A stretch of DNA of 64,000 nucleotides from Rhodoferax sp. (GTDB taxonomy: Bacteria > Pseudomonadota > Gammaproteobacteria > Burkholderiales > Burkholderiaceae_C): NCBI GenBank assembly GCA_031291305.1, contig JARLJH010000056.1, positions 1 to 64,000 on the forward strand, written 5' to 3'. Both the position numbers and the translations under genes were made by a program. This document shows, in pieces, positions 29,316-38,721 of the stretch. Within the stretch, counting starts at the first letter, position 1, and every line of letters begins with the position of its first letter. The notes beneath the pieces are model-generated. The model was given only the letters and a program-made list of their open reading frames with translations, did no database searches and was not told the DNA's origin.

Positions 29316-29776
29316 AAAACCCCAATCAATTGCACTTCAAAACTCACCGGCTGGCCTGCCAGCGGGTGGTTGAAGTCGAGCTTGACCGCGTCACCCTTGG
29401 CACTGGTGCGAAATTCCAGAATCACCCCGCCAAACTGGCCGTCACCGTCGGGCGTGGGAAAGTGCAGCACATCGCCCACGGCGTACTGTTCGTCTTCCAC
29501 ACCCATGTCGATGAGTTCCTGGCGCGCCAGCCATTGCTGCATGTCGGCACTGCGCTCGCCAAAGGCTGCTCCGGCAGGCAGATCAAGGGTGGTGTGAGTG
29601 CCCTCGGCCAAGCCCAACAAAGCGGCTTCCAGTGCCGGTGACAGCTGGCCAGTGCCCAGCGTCAACGTGGCGGGCGAGCCCTCAAAGGTGCTGACCACCA
29701 CGCCTGCCGGACCGCTCAGGCGGTAATGCAGGGTCAAAAAAGAGCCGGGTTGAACGCTGGCAGCGGTGCTTGTCAT
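29312..29776 (-). CDS. slpA: FKBP-type prolyl isomerase SlpA
   Basis: A 154-residue cytoplasmic FKBP-type peptidyl-prolyl isomerase of the SlyD/SlpA type with an inserted IF domain. TLHYRLSG starts the fold and [15 protein letters not shown] is the conserved C-terminal strand. It lacks the histidine-rich metal tail of SlyD. The ATG at 29776 replaces a longer upstream extension with no homology. It is translationally coupled to ispH. Confidence 0.88.
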   Translation of the reverse strand: MTSTAASVQPGSFLTLHYRLSGPAGVVVSTFEGSPATLTLGTGQLSPALEAALLGLAEGTHTTLDLPAGAAFGERSADMQQWLARQELIDMGVEDEQYAVGDVLHFPTPDGDGQFGGVILEFRTSAKGDAVKLDFNHPLAGQPVSFEVQLIGVL

Positions 29777-29941
29777 GCTGATCCTGTACAGATAAAAAAA
29801 CAAAAGAGAGCCAAACACAAGTTCGGCGTGGCGTACCGGACAAGGCTTTGTGGCCGGTTTCAAACGCCCTGCGCTTGAGCGCATAAACTGGGTGCATTGT
29901 AAAAGCCCGCTTGCCCTGCGCCACATCCATCTGCTTTGCCC

Positions 29942-30643
29942 ATGCCGCTCAAAGACCTGCCCCCCGATGCCCGCCCGCGTGAAAAGTTGCTGGCCCGTGG
30001 CCCGGGCGCTTTAAGCGACGTAGAACTGCTGGCCATTCTGTTGCGCACCGGCATCCAGGGCAAGGGCGTGCTGCAAATGGCCCATGAGCTGCTGCAAATC
30101 AAGCCCAAAGACGGTGCCGACGCTGGTTTTGACGGGATTGCCGGGCTGCTGAGTGCCACCGCAGACGACCTCAAGCGCGTCAAGGGTCTGGGGCCTGCCA
30201 AACGGGCCGAACTGGTGGCCGTGCTGGAACTGGCGCGCCGGGCCATGGCGCAGCGCCTGCAGGAACGCACCGTGTTTGACACCCCGGACGCCGTCAAGAA
30301 CTACCTGCAATTACACCTTTCAGCACGCAAGCAGGAGGTTTTTGCGGTGCTGTTTCTGGACGTGCAAAACCGCCTGCTGGCGATGGAAGAATTGTTTCAG
30401 GGCACCTTGTCGCAAACCAGCGTCTACCCGCGCGAGGTGGTGCTGCGGGCCCTGCATCACCAAGCCAGTGCCGTGGTGCTGTCGCACAACCACCCCAGCG
30501 GGACGGTGCAACCCAGCCGCGCCGATGAGATGCTGACGCAAACCCTGAAAACCACGCTGGCACTCATCGACGTGCGGGTGCTCGACCACGTGATCGTCGC
30601 GCCCGGCGAGGCGCTGTCCATGGCCGAACGGGGATTGATGTGA
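29942..30643 (+). CDS. radC: RadC family JAB-domain protein
   Basis: A 233-residue protein with an N-terminal helix-hairpin-helix region ([11 protein letters not shown]) and a JAB1/MPN metalloprotease-like domain with the zinc motif HNHPSG followed by S-x2-D. Despite the name, a role in DNA repair is unproven. The ATG at 29942 is preferred over a TTG two codons earlier. It is divergent from slpA and overlaps the following Smr gene as GTGA. Confidence 0.93.
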   Translation: MPLKDLPPDARPREKLLARGPGALSDVELLAILLRTGIQGKGVLQMAHELLQIKPKDGADAGFDGIAGLLSATADDLKRVKGLGPAKRAELVAVLELARRAMAQRLQERTVFDTPDAVKNYLQLHLSARKQEVFAVLFLDVQNRLLAMEELFQGTLSQTSVYPREVVLRALHHQASAVVLSHNHPSGTVQPSRADEMLTQTLKTTLALIDVRVLDHVIVAPGEALSMAERGLM

Positions 30644-31290
30644 AGCCCGTCAAGGTCAAGACGCTGACTGATCTGAAAATCGTCAAGCGCGCGATTGCCG
30701 AGCAGGCCCAGCAGCGCGTCGCGCAGGCCAACGCAAAGGTGAAAGCCATCAAACAGGCGGCCTCGGACCGCGATCTATTCATTAGAGCTGCTGGAGCCGT
30801 CCAGCCCCTGCCAGACAAGCGCCATGTGCTCCACAAAAGAGAGCATGCCCTGCCGCTGGCGATGCAGTATCAAAAGGATGAAAAGGCGGTGCTCAAGGAA
30901 GCCATCAGCGACGAATTTGATGTCTCGACCCTGCTGGAAACCGACGAACACTTGAGCTTTCGCCGCCCCGGCATTGGCCCAGACGTGACGCGCAAGCTGC
31001 GCCGGGGCGACTGGAGCATCCAGCGCCAGCTGGATCTGCACGGCCTGCGCCGCGACGACGCGCGTGAGTCTTTGAGCATGTTCATCCGCGAGGCGCACCG
31101 CCAGGGCATCCGTTGCGTGCGCGTGGTGCACGGCAAAGGTCTGGGCTCGCCGGGCAAAGCCCCGATTCTGAAAAGCCGCGTGCACAGCTGGCTGGTGCAA
31201 AAAGACGAGGTGCTGGCCTTTGTGCAAGCCAAACCGGCTGACGGAGGCGCGGGGGCACTGGTGGTGTTGCTGATGGCCTCCAGGGGTTAA
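30640..31290 (+). CDS. Smr-domain protein
   Basis: A 216-residue protein starting with GTG overlapping the radC stop. The C-terminal Smr domain (about 125-215) has the conserved [15 protein letters not shown] and VVHGKGLGS. Stand-alone Smr proteins are nicking endonucleases or RNA-cleaving factors. The N-terminal half is charged and variable. Confidence 0.88.
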   Translation: MKPVKVKTLTDLKIVKRAIAEQAQQRVAQANAKVKAIKQAASDRDLFIRAAGAVQPLPDKRHVLHKREHALPLAMQYQKDEKAVLKEAISDEFDVSTLLETDEHLSFRRPGIGPDVTRKLRRGDWSIQRQLDLHGLRRDDARESLSMFIREAHRQGIRCVRVVHGKGLGSPGKAPILKSRVHSWLVQKDEVLAFVQAKPADGGAGALVVLLMASRG

Positions 31291-31341
31291 GCAGAAAGAA
31301 GACCAGTTGACGGATGAAATCTTGACCATTCCCAATTGAAA

Positions 31342-31357
31342 ATAGGAATATTCCTAT
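31342..31357. promoter_or_regulatory. 16-bp perfect palindrome upstream of the cytochrome operon
   Basis: ATAGGAATATTCCTAT is a perfect dyad in the AT-rich promoter region 94 bases before the cytochrome-porin start. It looks like a dimeric-regulator operator; the regulator is not known. Confidence 0.45.
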
Positions 31358-31450
31358 AGCCAATTTCATCCTTGGTCTGATAGTCAGCAAGCGGAACCCT
31401 CTTCAAAATCGGGGCAAGTATTCAGTACGCACCCCCAGAAAGGCAACGCC

Positions 31451-32818
31451 ATGACAGCACAGGTCAACAAGACAGACATCAACTTCGCACGATGGATCGC
31501 GCTGGCCTTCGCAGTGCTGCTACTTGGCATCGGCCTGCTCCCCAGATATGCCCAGGCTGTGCCGGCATTTGCGCGCCAAACCGGGCAAAACTGTGTTGCC
31601 TGTCACGCCGGAGGCCAGTTCCCGGAACTCACACCCTATGGCCGCATGTTCAAGATGACCGGCTACACCATTGGTGAGCGCACCATTCCCGTGTCGGTGA
31701 TGGGTGTGGTCAGCTCCTCGCGCATTGCCAACCCGCCGACGCCCGACCCCACGGCTCCAACGCCACCCAGCAAGAGCGTCACACCCATCTTCGCCACGGG
31801 CAGCCTGTTTCTGGCGGGCAAGATCACCGACAACATCGGTGGCTTTCTGCAAGTCACCTATGACCCATACGCCTTCGACAACGGCGATGGCACTTATTCG
31901 GGCCACTCCAATGCAGACAACATGGACCTGCGCTTTGCCAACCGGATTGCTGACACCCAACGGGATTGGGTCTATGGCCTGAGTTTGAACAACAACCCTT
32001 CCGTGTCCGACCCGTGGAATACATCGGCTGCGTGGATGCAGTATGTGCCCGTGCCTTCTCCATCCAGCTCTGCCTACATCGATGGCACCACGCCTTTCCC
32101 TGGTTTTGGTTCCGGTGGCAACATCGCCGGCCTGAGCGCCTACGTGTTCTGGAACCAGACGGTGTATGCCGAACTGGGAACTTACCGCACCGCGTCACAG
32201 GCGGTGTCGTTCATGAGCGCTGGCATTGACGATGCAAGCAAGACCAAGCTCAACGGCAGCAATAACCCGTACTGGCGGCTGGCCGTGTCGCATGAATGGG
32301 GACCGAACAACATCATGCTGGGCGCCACAGGTATGACGGCCCATGTCTTTGATCCCGGCAGCGATACAGGCGACGCAGCCAATCTGGGCAGCTACCACAA
32401 CACCGGCATCGACATGCAGTACCAGTATCTGCTGGACCCGCACTCGGTCACGATTCAGGTCGCCCACATGCATCAGGAACAAACCTATTCTGACAACGTA
32501 TTGGCCGGCGCCGGACTGAGCTCGGGGCTCAGCGACACCATCAATGTGTCGCGTGCCAAGGTCTCCTACGTTTACAAAGCCAAGTACGGCGGCAGTCTGG
32601 CAGCTTTCAATATGAGCGGCACCACCAACAACCAGGGTGATCCTGGCACTACCGGCATCACTTACGAAGCGTTTTACATCCCGGTGCAAAACCTGCGCAT
32701 TGGGCTGCAATACACCACCTACGGCAAGTACCAGGGCGCGACCACCAACTATGACGGCAATGGTCGCAATGCCAGCGACAACAACTCGCTGTTCCTGTAC
32801 GCCTGGTTTGCGTACTGA
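31451..32818 (+). CDS. Outer-membrane monoheme cytochrome-porin (Cyc2-like)
   Basis: A 455-residue protein with signal peptide (about 1-36, ending AQA). Right after the cleavage site is a heme motif C48-V-A-C-H52 in the context FARQTGQNCVACH and FPELTPYGRMFKMTGY, which is the Cyc2 signature. The rest is rich in alternating aromatic/polar strands and ends in an aromatic residue (YAWFAY), as beta-barrel outer-membrane proteins do. Cyc2 fuses one heme to a porin and oxidises Fe(II) at the cell surface. Fold and location are well supported; iron as substrate is inference, and related cytochromes without proven function exist in Burkholderiales. AAAGG ribosome site 9 bases before ATG. Confidence 0.75.
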   Translation: MTAQVNKTDINFARWIALAFAVLLLGIGLLPRYAQAVPAFARQTGQNCVACHAGGQFPELTPYGRMFKMTGYTIGERTIPVSVMGVVSSSRIANPPTPDPTAPTPPSKSVTPIFATGSLFLAGKITDNIGGFLQVTYDPYAFDNGDGTYSGHSNADNMDLRFANRIADTQRDWVYGLSLNNNPSVSDPWNTSAAWMQYVPVPSPSSSAYIDGTTPFPGFGSGGNIAGLSAYVFWNQTVYAELGTYRTASQAVSFMSAGIDDASKTKLNGSNNPYWRLAVSHEWGPNNIMLGATGMTAHVFDPGSDTGDAANLGSYHNTGIDMQYQYLLDPHSVTIQVAHMHQEQTYSDNVLAGAGLSSGLSDTINVSRAKVSYVYKAKYGGSLAAFNMSGTTNNQGDPGTTGITYEAFYIPVQNLRIGLQYTTYGKYQGATTNYDGNGRNASDNNSLFLYAWFAY

Positions 32819-32847
32819 GCCTGTCACCCCTATCTCGGAGATTCAAC

Positions 32848-33495
32848 ATGAAATTCAGTCGCATGTTTCTGGTCATGGCGGCAGCACTGGCCGCTACCGC
32901 CTGCTCAAGCATCAACAACTCACGCAATCTGGCCGATCCCAGCGTCTCTGGCGTGACTTTGGCGCAGCAGGTGTGTTCGCTCTGCCATGGTGTCGCAGGT
33001 CAGTCGATCAATCCCAACTTTCCCAACCTGGCAGCGCAGCAGCCAACCTATTTCATGGCGCAGATGAAGGAGTTCAGGGGGCATGGTCGTCTGGACCCTG
33101 CCGGTTTTGAGTACATGTGGGGCATCAGCCGCAGTTTGACGGACGCGCAGATCCAGGGTTTGTCTGACTATTTTTCGTCCCAGGCGCCCGCGTCGATCTC
33201 GGGACCCACGCCACAAGCTACCGTCATGAATGACGGCAAGGCGATCTTTGAAAACGGCGTTCCCGACAAAGGTGTTCCGGCCTGTAGTTCCTGCCACGGG
33301 CCCCAAGCCCAGGGCAACGAGCAGTTCCCGAGATTGGCTCACCAGCACTCAGACTACCTGATCAAGCAGTTGATGGTCTTCCAAAGAACGGACGAACGTC
33401 CCGAAGGCAGCATCATGAAAGTGGTGGCCCACGCGCTCACGCCCAAGAATATGCAGGACGTGGCCACTTACCTGCAAGATTTTCCAAAGCAATAA
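32848..33495 (+). CDS. Diheme c-type cytochrome, lipoprotein-like
   Basis: A 215-residue exported cytochrome with two class I heme domains: CSLCH (43-47) and CSSCH (146-150). The conserved stretch PNLAAQQPTYFMAQM and its second-half counterpart RLAHQHSDYLIKQL are typical of cytochrome c4. A lipobox (LAATAC, Cys19) suggests it is anchored to a membrane on the periplasmic side. It is 29 bp after the cytochrome-porin gene and is the natural electron acceptor for it, passing electrons towards the inner-membrane chain. Confidence 0.85.
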   Translation: MKFSRMFLVMAAALAATACSSINNSRNLADPSVSGVTLAQQVCSLCHGVAGQSINPNFPNLAAQQPTYFMAQMKEFRGHGRLDPAGFEYMWGISRSLTDAQIQGLSDYFSSQAPASISGPTPQATVMNDGKAIFENGVPDKGVPACSSCHGPQAQGNEQFPRLAHQHSDYLIKQLMVFQRTDERPEGSIMKVVAHALTPKNMQDVATYLQDFPKQ

Positions 33496-33567
33496 CTGCA
33501 ATGCCGCCGATCACATCTGGTGATGTTGCACTGTCTTATTCCGTGCGCTCGGCCGTGCCAGCCACGG

Positions 33568-35253
33568 TCAAACCATCAATGACTTGACCGCACTCGCCTG
33601 TGCCGCGTGGCGCAACACGCTTCGCAGCTTGGCCGGACGCACCGGTTTCTGCAGCCAGGTCAGCCCTGCGGCTTGCGCCTGCTGATGCGCGCTGGCATCC
33701 ATGTCGCCACTGATCACACAGGCTGGCAATGGTCGGCCCAGCAGGTCACGCAACTGACCAATGGCGAGGATGCCATTGGCGGGGCCCGGCAAACGGTAGT
33801 CGCTCACCACGACATCCACGTCCGGTGACTGCCGGGCCAGCGCGCAGGCACTGGCCGCATCCACCGCGACCACCACCCGACAACCCCAACTCTGCAGCAA
33901 ACCCGCCATGGCCACGCCGCCCAGCACGTCGTCCTCAATCAACAGCACCTGCAGACCCGACAAATCCGCGTTCGTCCGCGGCCCGCGTCGCCGTTGCATC
34001 GCGGGCAATGCGGCGGCCATGGGCACCAGCACACCAAAACGTGTACCGCAACCCACCGCCGAACGCAGTGTTACCGGATGGTTCAGCAAGCGGCAGGCCC
34101 GCTCCACCAGACTCAGACCCAAGCCCATGCCCTTGGCACGATCACGCTGCGGGTTGTCGACCTGAAAAAATTCCTGGAACACGCTGGCGTGGTGCTCGGG
34201 CGCGATGCCGACGCCGCTGTCCCACACCTCCAGCCGCGCCTGGGTGTGTCCGCAAGCCGGGCGGCAGGTCACCAGCACCGTCCCCTGATGGGTATGCTGC
34301 ACCGCGTTGCTGACCAGATTGAGCAGCACCCGATGCAGCAGCACCGGGTCGCTGCGCAGCCAGATGCTGGAGGGCCGAATGCGCAGGCGCAGCCCCTTGC
34401 CTTCGGCCATAGCCTCAAAACTGGTGCGCAACTGATCCAACAACTGATTCACCGGAAAGTCCGCCAGACTAACCTGCATCGACGGTGCATCCAGTCGGGA
34501 ATAGTCGAAAAACGCATCCAGCATCTCCTGCAGTGCGCGCACTGAGGCGTTCACCCCGACCACCAGTTCCCGCGTGACAGCATCGTGAGACAACTGACCG
34601 AGCCGGGCGACAAACATGCCCATCGCGTGGGCAGGCTGGCGCAGATCGTGGCTGGCTGCCGCCAGAAACCGCGACTTGGCCAGCGATGCCGCCTCGGCCT
34701 CGTCTTTGCCCTGCGCCAGTTGTGCTTCGTAGCGACTGCGCACATGGTTGAAAGCAGCCGCCACCAGGGTGTAAAACAGCAGCGACAGGACAAAGTGCGA
34801 GCCAGTCACCGGCGTGTAGTGATAGGCCCAGGCCAGCGTGGGACCACCGAGTAGGAAATAGGCCGCAGCCACCAGCAGAAACGCCACACTGAACATCCAC
34901 CCCTGGCGCTCTCCCTTCAGAAAGAACGCCAAAAATGGCACCACATAGACCCAATAGAGCCCGGTGCCCTCAATACCGCCAAAAACAATCAGTGCACCAA
35001 AAATCACCCCCGCCGACAAGAGCAACAGCGACTCTGCCAGCCCGACATAGCGCGGACTACGGCTCAGGATCAGCGCTGGAACCACCAGCAGCAGCTCAGC
35101 CAAACCTTCGGCCAGACCCAGCGCCATCAAGCCAGGCGTGAGCATGTTGAATGCCGCAAACAGCAGGCCAAAAACCAGTCCGATGCTGCTGGCCGCGCGC
35201 ACATGGCGCGAGCGCACCTCCCAGCCGATCACCGAATCCACCGCCTCTTTCAT
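33568..35253 (-). CDS. Hybrid histidine kinase with C-terminal receiver
   Basis: A 561-residue protein. It has about six N-terminal transmembrane helices (to about residue 170), HisKA with AASHDLRQPAHAMGMF, HATPase (NLVSNAVQHT, DSGVGI, GMGLGLSLVE) and a receiver domain (LLIEDD, VVSDYRLPG). No DNA-binding output is present, so a separate regulator is needed; none is next to it. The ATG at 35253 is used; a dispersed repeat lies immediately upstream. It is convergent with the cytochrome pair, 72 bp apart. Confidence 0.88.
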   Translation of the reverse strand: MKEAVDSVIGWEVRSRHVRAASSIGLVFGLLFAAFNMLTPGLMALGLAEGLAELLLVVPALILSRSPRYVGLAESLLLLSAGVIFGALIVFGGIEGTGLYWVYVVPFLAFFLKGERQGWMFSVAFLLVAAAYFLLGGPTLAWAYHYTPVTGSHFVLSLLFYTLVAAAFNHVRSRYEAQLAQGKDEAEAASLAKSRFLAAASHDLRQPAHAMGMFVARLGQLSHDAVTRELVVGVNASVRALQEMLDAFFDYSRLDAPSMQVSLADFPVNQLLDQLRTSFEAMAEGKGLRLRIRPSSIWLRSDPVLLHRVLLNLVSNAVQHTHQGTVLVTCRPACGHTQARLEVWDSGVGIAPEHHASVFQEFFQVDNPQRDRAKGMGLGLSLVERACRLLNHPVTLRSAVGCGTRFGVLVPMAAALPAMQRRRGPRTNADLSGLQVLLIEDDVLGGVAMAGLLQSWGCRVVVAVDAASACALARQSPDVDVVVSDYRLPGPANGILAIGQLRDLLGRPLPACVISGDMDASAHQQAQAAGLTWLQKPVRPAKLRSVLRHAAQASAVKSLMV

Positions 35254-35259
35254 AAGAAA

Positions 35260-35312
35260 CAAGCCTTTAGCCCTTATAAAACAAGGATGTGAAGTTATAC
35301 TATTTATAGCAA
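35260..35312 (+). repeat. Dispersed element at the hybrid-kinase start
   Basis: Reads AAGCCTTTAGCCCTTATAA, AACAAGG, GTTATACTATTTATAGC. It lies directly before the kinase ATG on the opposite strand, so it forms the kinase leader. Confidence 0.55.
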
Positions 35313-35318
35313 AAATGT

Positions 35319-35450
35319 TTAAGCGAACTGACGAGCGTTCAGGGTGCCGCGCCAGTGCCTTTTGGTCGCATCCACCGCCCGTGGCCGGTCGGGCACGGTC
35401 AGGTGGTGGTTGTAAACGTATTCTTTGCCCTTGAAGACGATTTCTGGCAT
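35319..35450 (-). pseudogene. Remnant of a type III DNA methyltransferase (mod) 5' end
   Basis: A 43-codon frame begins MPEIVFKGKEYVYNHHLTVP, which is the N-terminus I know from type III restriction Mod subunits (KGKEF/YVYNHHLTVP). After about 22 residues the resemblance ends and the frame runs into a stop; no methyltransferase catalytic motifs follow. It is flanked by two dispersed elements. Either a decayed restriction-modification locus or a scar of its excision. Confidence 0.55.
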
Positions 35451-35540
35451 GACGTGGTGGCTACGCAGGTGGATTGTGCCAAATTGGCGAACAAGTTTAG
35501 CAGGCGTGCGGCCTGCAAAAGCCTGCCCATCTTATATGCT

Positions 35541-35592
35541 TTTTTGGCCTCTAGCCCTTTATTATCAAGGACTAGTAGCTACTGACTTTATA
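35541..35592 (+). repeat. Dispersed element, near-complete copy
   Basis: Reads TTTTGGCCTCTAGCCCTTTA, TTATCAAGGACTAGTAGCTA, CTGACTTTATAG. It is one of the best copies and shows the palindromic core CTAGCCCTT / AAGGACTAG. Confidence 0.7.
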
Positions 35593-35651
35593 GTATTCCA
35601 AATCCAGCTCACTGCGTAACCGGCCGCCGACGGTTACACCAAAGAGGCAGT

Positions 35652-36065
35652 TTATGCCTCAGCTTGATTGCGCATCCAATCGGCCGTCTGAAAAAACGAC
35701 TGCTTGAGCTTGGCTTGCAAAGCCTCTGGCACGCCAGTTTCGAGCATGGCTTGGCTCATGCAAGCCAGCCACTGGTCGCGCCCCTGCAGGTTGACCTTGA
35801 ACGGCATGTGCCGTTGTTTCAGGCGCGGGTGGCCAAAGCGCTCGGTGTAATGCTGCGGGCCACCGAGCCAGCCAGACAAGAACCAGAACAGCTTCTGCCG
35901 CGCATCGTCCAGAGTTGCGCCGTGCACAGAGCGTAGTTCGGCGTAGGCGGGGTCTAACTCCATCAGGTCATAAAACCGGGTTACCAGCTCTTGGACCTTG
36001 GTCTCGCCACCGATCCACTCGAACGGCGTGTCAAAGGCAGGTTTTTCTTCAATGTTCAAAATCAA
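35652..36065 (-). CDS. Group II truncated hemoglobin
   Basis: A 137-residue 2/2 globin of group II (trHbO/YjbI type). Visible landmarks: FYDLMELDPAY, FLSGWLGGP with HYTERFGHPRLKQRH, proximal-histidine region KQRHMPF and the group II tryptophan in RDQWLACM. Such globins bind oxygen, NO or peroxides and help against nitrosative or oxidative stress. It lies near the cytochrome/kinase cluster but transcribed alone. Confidence 0.9.
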   Translation of the reverse strand: MILNIEEKPAFDTPFEWIGGETKVQELVTRFYDLMELDPAYAELRSVHGATLDDARQKLFWFLSGWLGGPQHYTERFGHPRLKQRHMPFKVNLQGRDQWLACMSQAMLETGVPEALQAKLKQSFFQTADWMRNQAEA

Positions 36066-36112
36066 TCAGGCTTGGCGGCCTGCCCCATCAAGTTCATAAA
36101 GCGATCACAAAA

Positions 36113-38635
36113 TCATTGTGCCGCACTGCGCAGCGTCTGCACCACCGGGCGGCGCAACACGTCGCGCAGCCCCCACCAGCCCGCCAGCAGCGCCAGCACG
36201 GCACCGGCCAGCGCGCCGAACACCGGCACCCACAGCGACACCGACCAGCTGAAGCCAAACACGTATTTAGCCAGCGCCCAGCCCACCGCGCTGGCGACCA
36301 CCGAGGCTAGAAATCCCGCCAACGCGCCGACACCTGCCAGTTCGATGCGCTGCACCTGACGCAGCAGCTTCTGGCCTGCACCCACGGCGCGCATGATGGC
36401 GAACTCGCGGGCACGCTCCTCGCGCGTGGCGCTGACCGCGGCAAACAGCACCACCAGCCCAGCAGCCAGGGTGAAAGCAAACAGGAACTCCACCGCGCCA
36501 ATCACCTGATCCAACACGCCCTGTATCTGGGCGATGGTGGTGCTCAGGTTGATGCTGGTGATATTTGGGAACTGGCGTACCAGCGCGTTGTCAAAACCAC
36601 GCTGTTTTGGCGCTTTGAAGGCGCTCAGATAGGTAGTGGCCACACCATCGAGTTTGGCCACAGGGTACATGGCGAAGAAATTGGCACGCATCGAGCCCCA
36701 ATCCACCTTGCGCAGCGAGGTGATTTTGGAAGTCAGCTTGGTGCCGCCAATCTCGAAGGTGAGGCGGTCGCCCAGCGCCAGATTGAGCGTCTTGGCAATG
36801 CCTTCTTCGATGCTGATGGCGCCAACCTCATCGGGCTGCCAGCGCCCGCCCACGATCTGATTCTGCTCGGGTAAAGCGGCACTGGTTGAGAGGTTGAATT
36901 CGCGGTCCACCAGGCGGCGCGCGCGCTCGTCGCTGTAATCGTTCGGGCTGACATCCTGGTCATTGATGGCCACCAAACGACCCCGAATCATTGGAAACCA
37001 GTCAAACTGCGTGACGCCCGCGCTTTTAAGCGCCTGCGTAAAGGCTGGGCCCTGGTCTGGCGTGATGTTGATGACAAAACGGTTCGGCGCGTTCTGCGGC
37101 GAGGCTTGTCGCCAGCTGGAAATCAAATCTGTACGCAGCAACACGAGCAGCACCAGCGCCAGCAAGCCCACCGCCAGAGAGCTGACTTGCACCACCGCAA
37201 ACGCTGGCCGCGCAGATATCTGCCGCGTTGCCAGCACCAGGGCGGTGGGTGCTGTGGCGTCGTTGACGCTGTAGCGCAACAGTTTCACAGCCAGCCAACT
37301 CAAAGAGGCAAACACCACCGTCGCCCCGGCAAAGCCACCCACGGCGATCAGGCCCAGCTTGGCATCGCTGCTGGCCGCCATCAGCAGCGCCGCAAACCCA
37401 GCCAAACCCACGCCCAGCACCGTGAGGGACGCCGGTTTGAGCCCGCCCATGTCGCGGCGGATGACGCGCAGCGGCGGCACCTGGGCCAGTTGCAGCACCG
37501 GCGGCAAGCCAAACGCCAGCAACAGCGTCAACCCCATACCCATGCCAAACAACACCGGCCAGAGGCTGGGCGGCGGTAGGCTGGTGGTGACCAGGCCAGA
37601 CAACAAGGCGACAAAACCGTAGTGCACCGCAAAACCCAGCAACACGCCCACAGCGCTGGACAGCAGGCCAACCAGCAAAAACTCCAGGCTATAGGCTGCG
37701 GCAATCGTGCGCTGGGGCAGGCCCAGCACGCGCAGCATGGCACAGTCGTCCAGATGGTTGGCGGAAAAGCCGCGCGCTGCCAGCGCCACCGCCACCGCGC
37801 TCAGCAGCGCGGCCAGCAATGCCACCAGATTGAGAAATTTTTCGGCTCGGTCGAGTGTGCTGCTGATCTCAGGGCGACCACCCTGCAGCGCATCCACCCG
37901 CACGCCGCGCACGCTATGCGACAGAATTTGCGCCTGCGTCCAGTCCACAAAGGCCTGCACCATCTGGTCTGAGCCGGCGACCGCCAGCCGGTAGTTCACC
38001 CGGCTCGCCGGCTGCACCAGACCGGTGGCGGGTACATCGGCCAGATTGATCATGACACGCGGCGAAAAGCTCATGAAACCGGCACCGCGGTCGGGTTCAT
38101 TGACGATCACGCGGGCAATGTGCAGCGCGCTGTCACCCAGCATCATGTTCTGTCCCGGTTGCAGGCCCAGGCTGTCAAGCACGGCCGCATCCACCCAGAC
38201 CTCACCCGGCGCGGGCACATCGCGGGTCAGCGTATCGGCCGCGCCCGAAGCCAGACTGGTGCGCAAGCTGCCGCGCAGCGGATAACCAACCTGCACGGCT
38301 TTCAAGGACACCAGCTTGGTTTGCGGCGCACCCTGCCCGTCCGGCGTGCGCGCCATGGTGGGAAAGCTCAGCGTCTGGGCGCGCTGCAAGCCCAGCGACT
38401 GCACCTGCGCCAAAAAGGCAGCAGGCAAAGGGTTGTCGCTGACCACCACGGCATCGCCGCCCAGCAGTTGGCGCGCATCACGCTGCAGTCCACTCTTGAG
38501 CCGGTCGGCAAAAAAACCCACGGCGGTGAGTGCGGCAACGGCCAGCGCCACCGCCACAATCAGCAGACGCAACTCGCCCGCGCGCAAATCACGCGCCAGC
38601 GAGCGCCACCCCAGAGTCAGAAAAGAAATGCTCAT
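36113..38635 (-). CDS. FtsX-type ABC permease (YbbP-like)
   Basis: An 840-residue membrane protein with about ten helices: an N-terminal one, a large periplasmic domain, then FtsX blocks around 250-420 and at the C-terminus (EFLFAFTLAAGLVVLFAAV). The pattern and length match YbbP/YknZ-type permeases (two FtsX domains). These normally pair with a YbbA ATPase, but no ATPase gene flanks it here. The ATG at 38635 (MSISFLTLGWRSLARD) matches the family start. Role probably in export or envelope mechanotransmission; substrate unknown. Confidence 0.85.
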   Translation of the reverse strand: MSISFLTLGWRSLARDLRAGELRLLIVAVALAVAALTAVGFFADRLKSGLQRDARQLLGGDAVVVSDNPLPAAFLAQVQSLGLQRAQTLSFPTMARTPDGQGAPQTKLVSLKAVQVGYPLRGSLRTSLASGAADTLTRDVPAPGEVWVDAAVLDSLGLQPGQNMMLGDSALHIARVIVNEPDRGAGFMSFSPRVMINLADVPATGLVQPASRVNYRLAVAGSDQMVQAFVDWTQAQILSHSVRGVRVDALQGGRPEISSTLDRAEKFLNLVALLAALLSAVAVALAARGFSANHLDDCAMLRVLGLPQRTIAAAYSLEFLLVGLLSSAVGVLLGFAVHYGFVALLSGLVTTSLPPPSLWPVLFGMGMGLTLLLAFGLPPVLQLAQVPPLRVIRRDMGGLKPASLTVLGVGLAGFAALLMAASSDAKLGLIAVGGFAGATVVFASLSWLAVKLLRYSVNDATAPTALVLATRQISARPAFAVVQVSSLAVGLLALVLLVLLRTDLISSWRQASPQNAPNRFVINITPDQGPAFTQALKSAGVTQFDWFPMIRGRLVAINDQDVSPNDYSDERARRLVDREFNLSTSAALPEQNQIVGGRWQPDEVGAISIEEGIAKTLNLALGDRLTFEIGGTKLTSKITSLRKVDWGSMRANFFAMYPVAKLDGVATTYLSAFKAPKQRGFDNALVRQFPNITSINLSTTIAQIQGVLDQVIGAVEFLFAFTLAAGLVVLFAAVSATREERAREFAIMRAVGAGQKLLRQVQRIELAGVGALAGFLASVVASAVGWALAKYVFGFSWSVSLWVPVFGALAGAVLALLAGWWGLRDVLRRPVVQTLRSAAQ

Positions 38636-38721
38636 GGCTGGAAGATACCGCAGTCCGTTGCGGCGAGACAGGCGGTGCGCCACTTCACCCCAAAGTGCCA
38701 GGTGCCAAGGCGCAAAACTCC

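Larger units (their letters stand above)
35254..35651. other. Repeat-flanked region with methyltransferase remnant
   Basis: These 398 bases contain two dispersed elements (35260-35312 and 35541-35592) bracketing the remnant of a DNA methyltransferase gene (35319-35450). The kinase promoter should be here as well. Confidence 0.55.
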
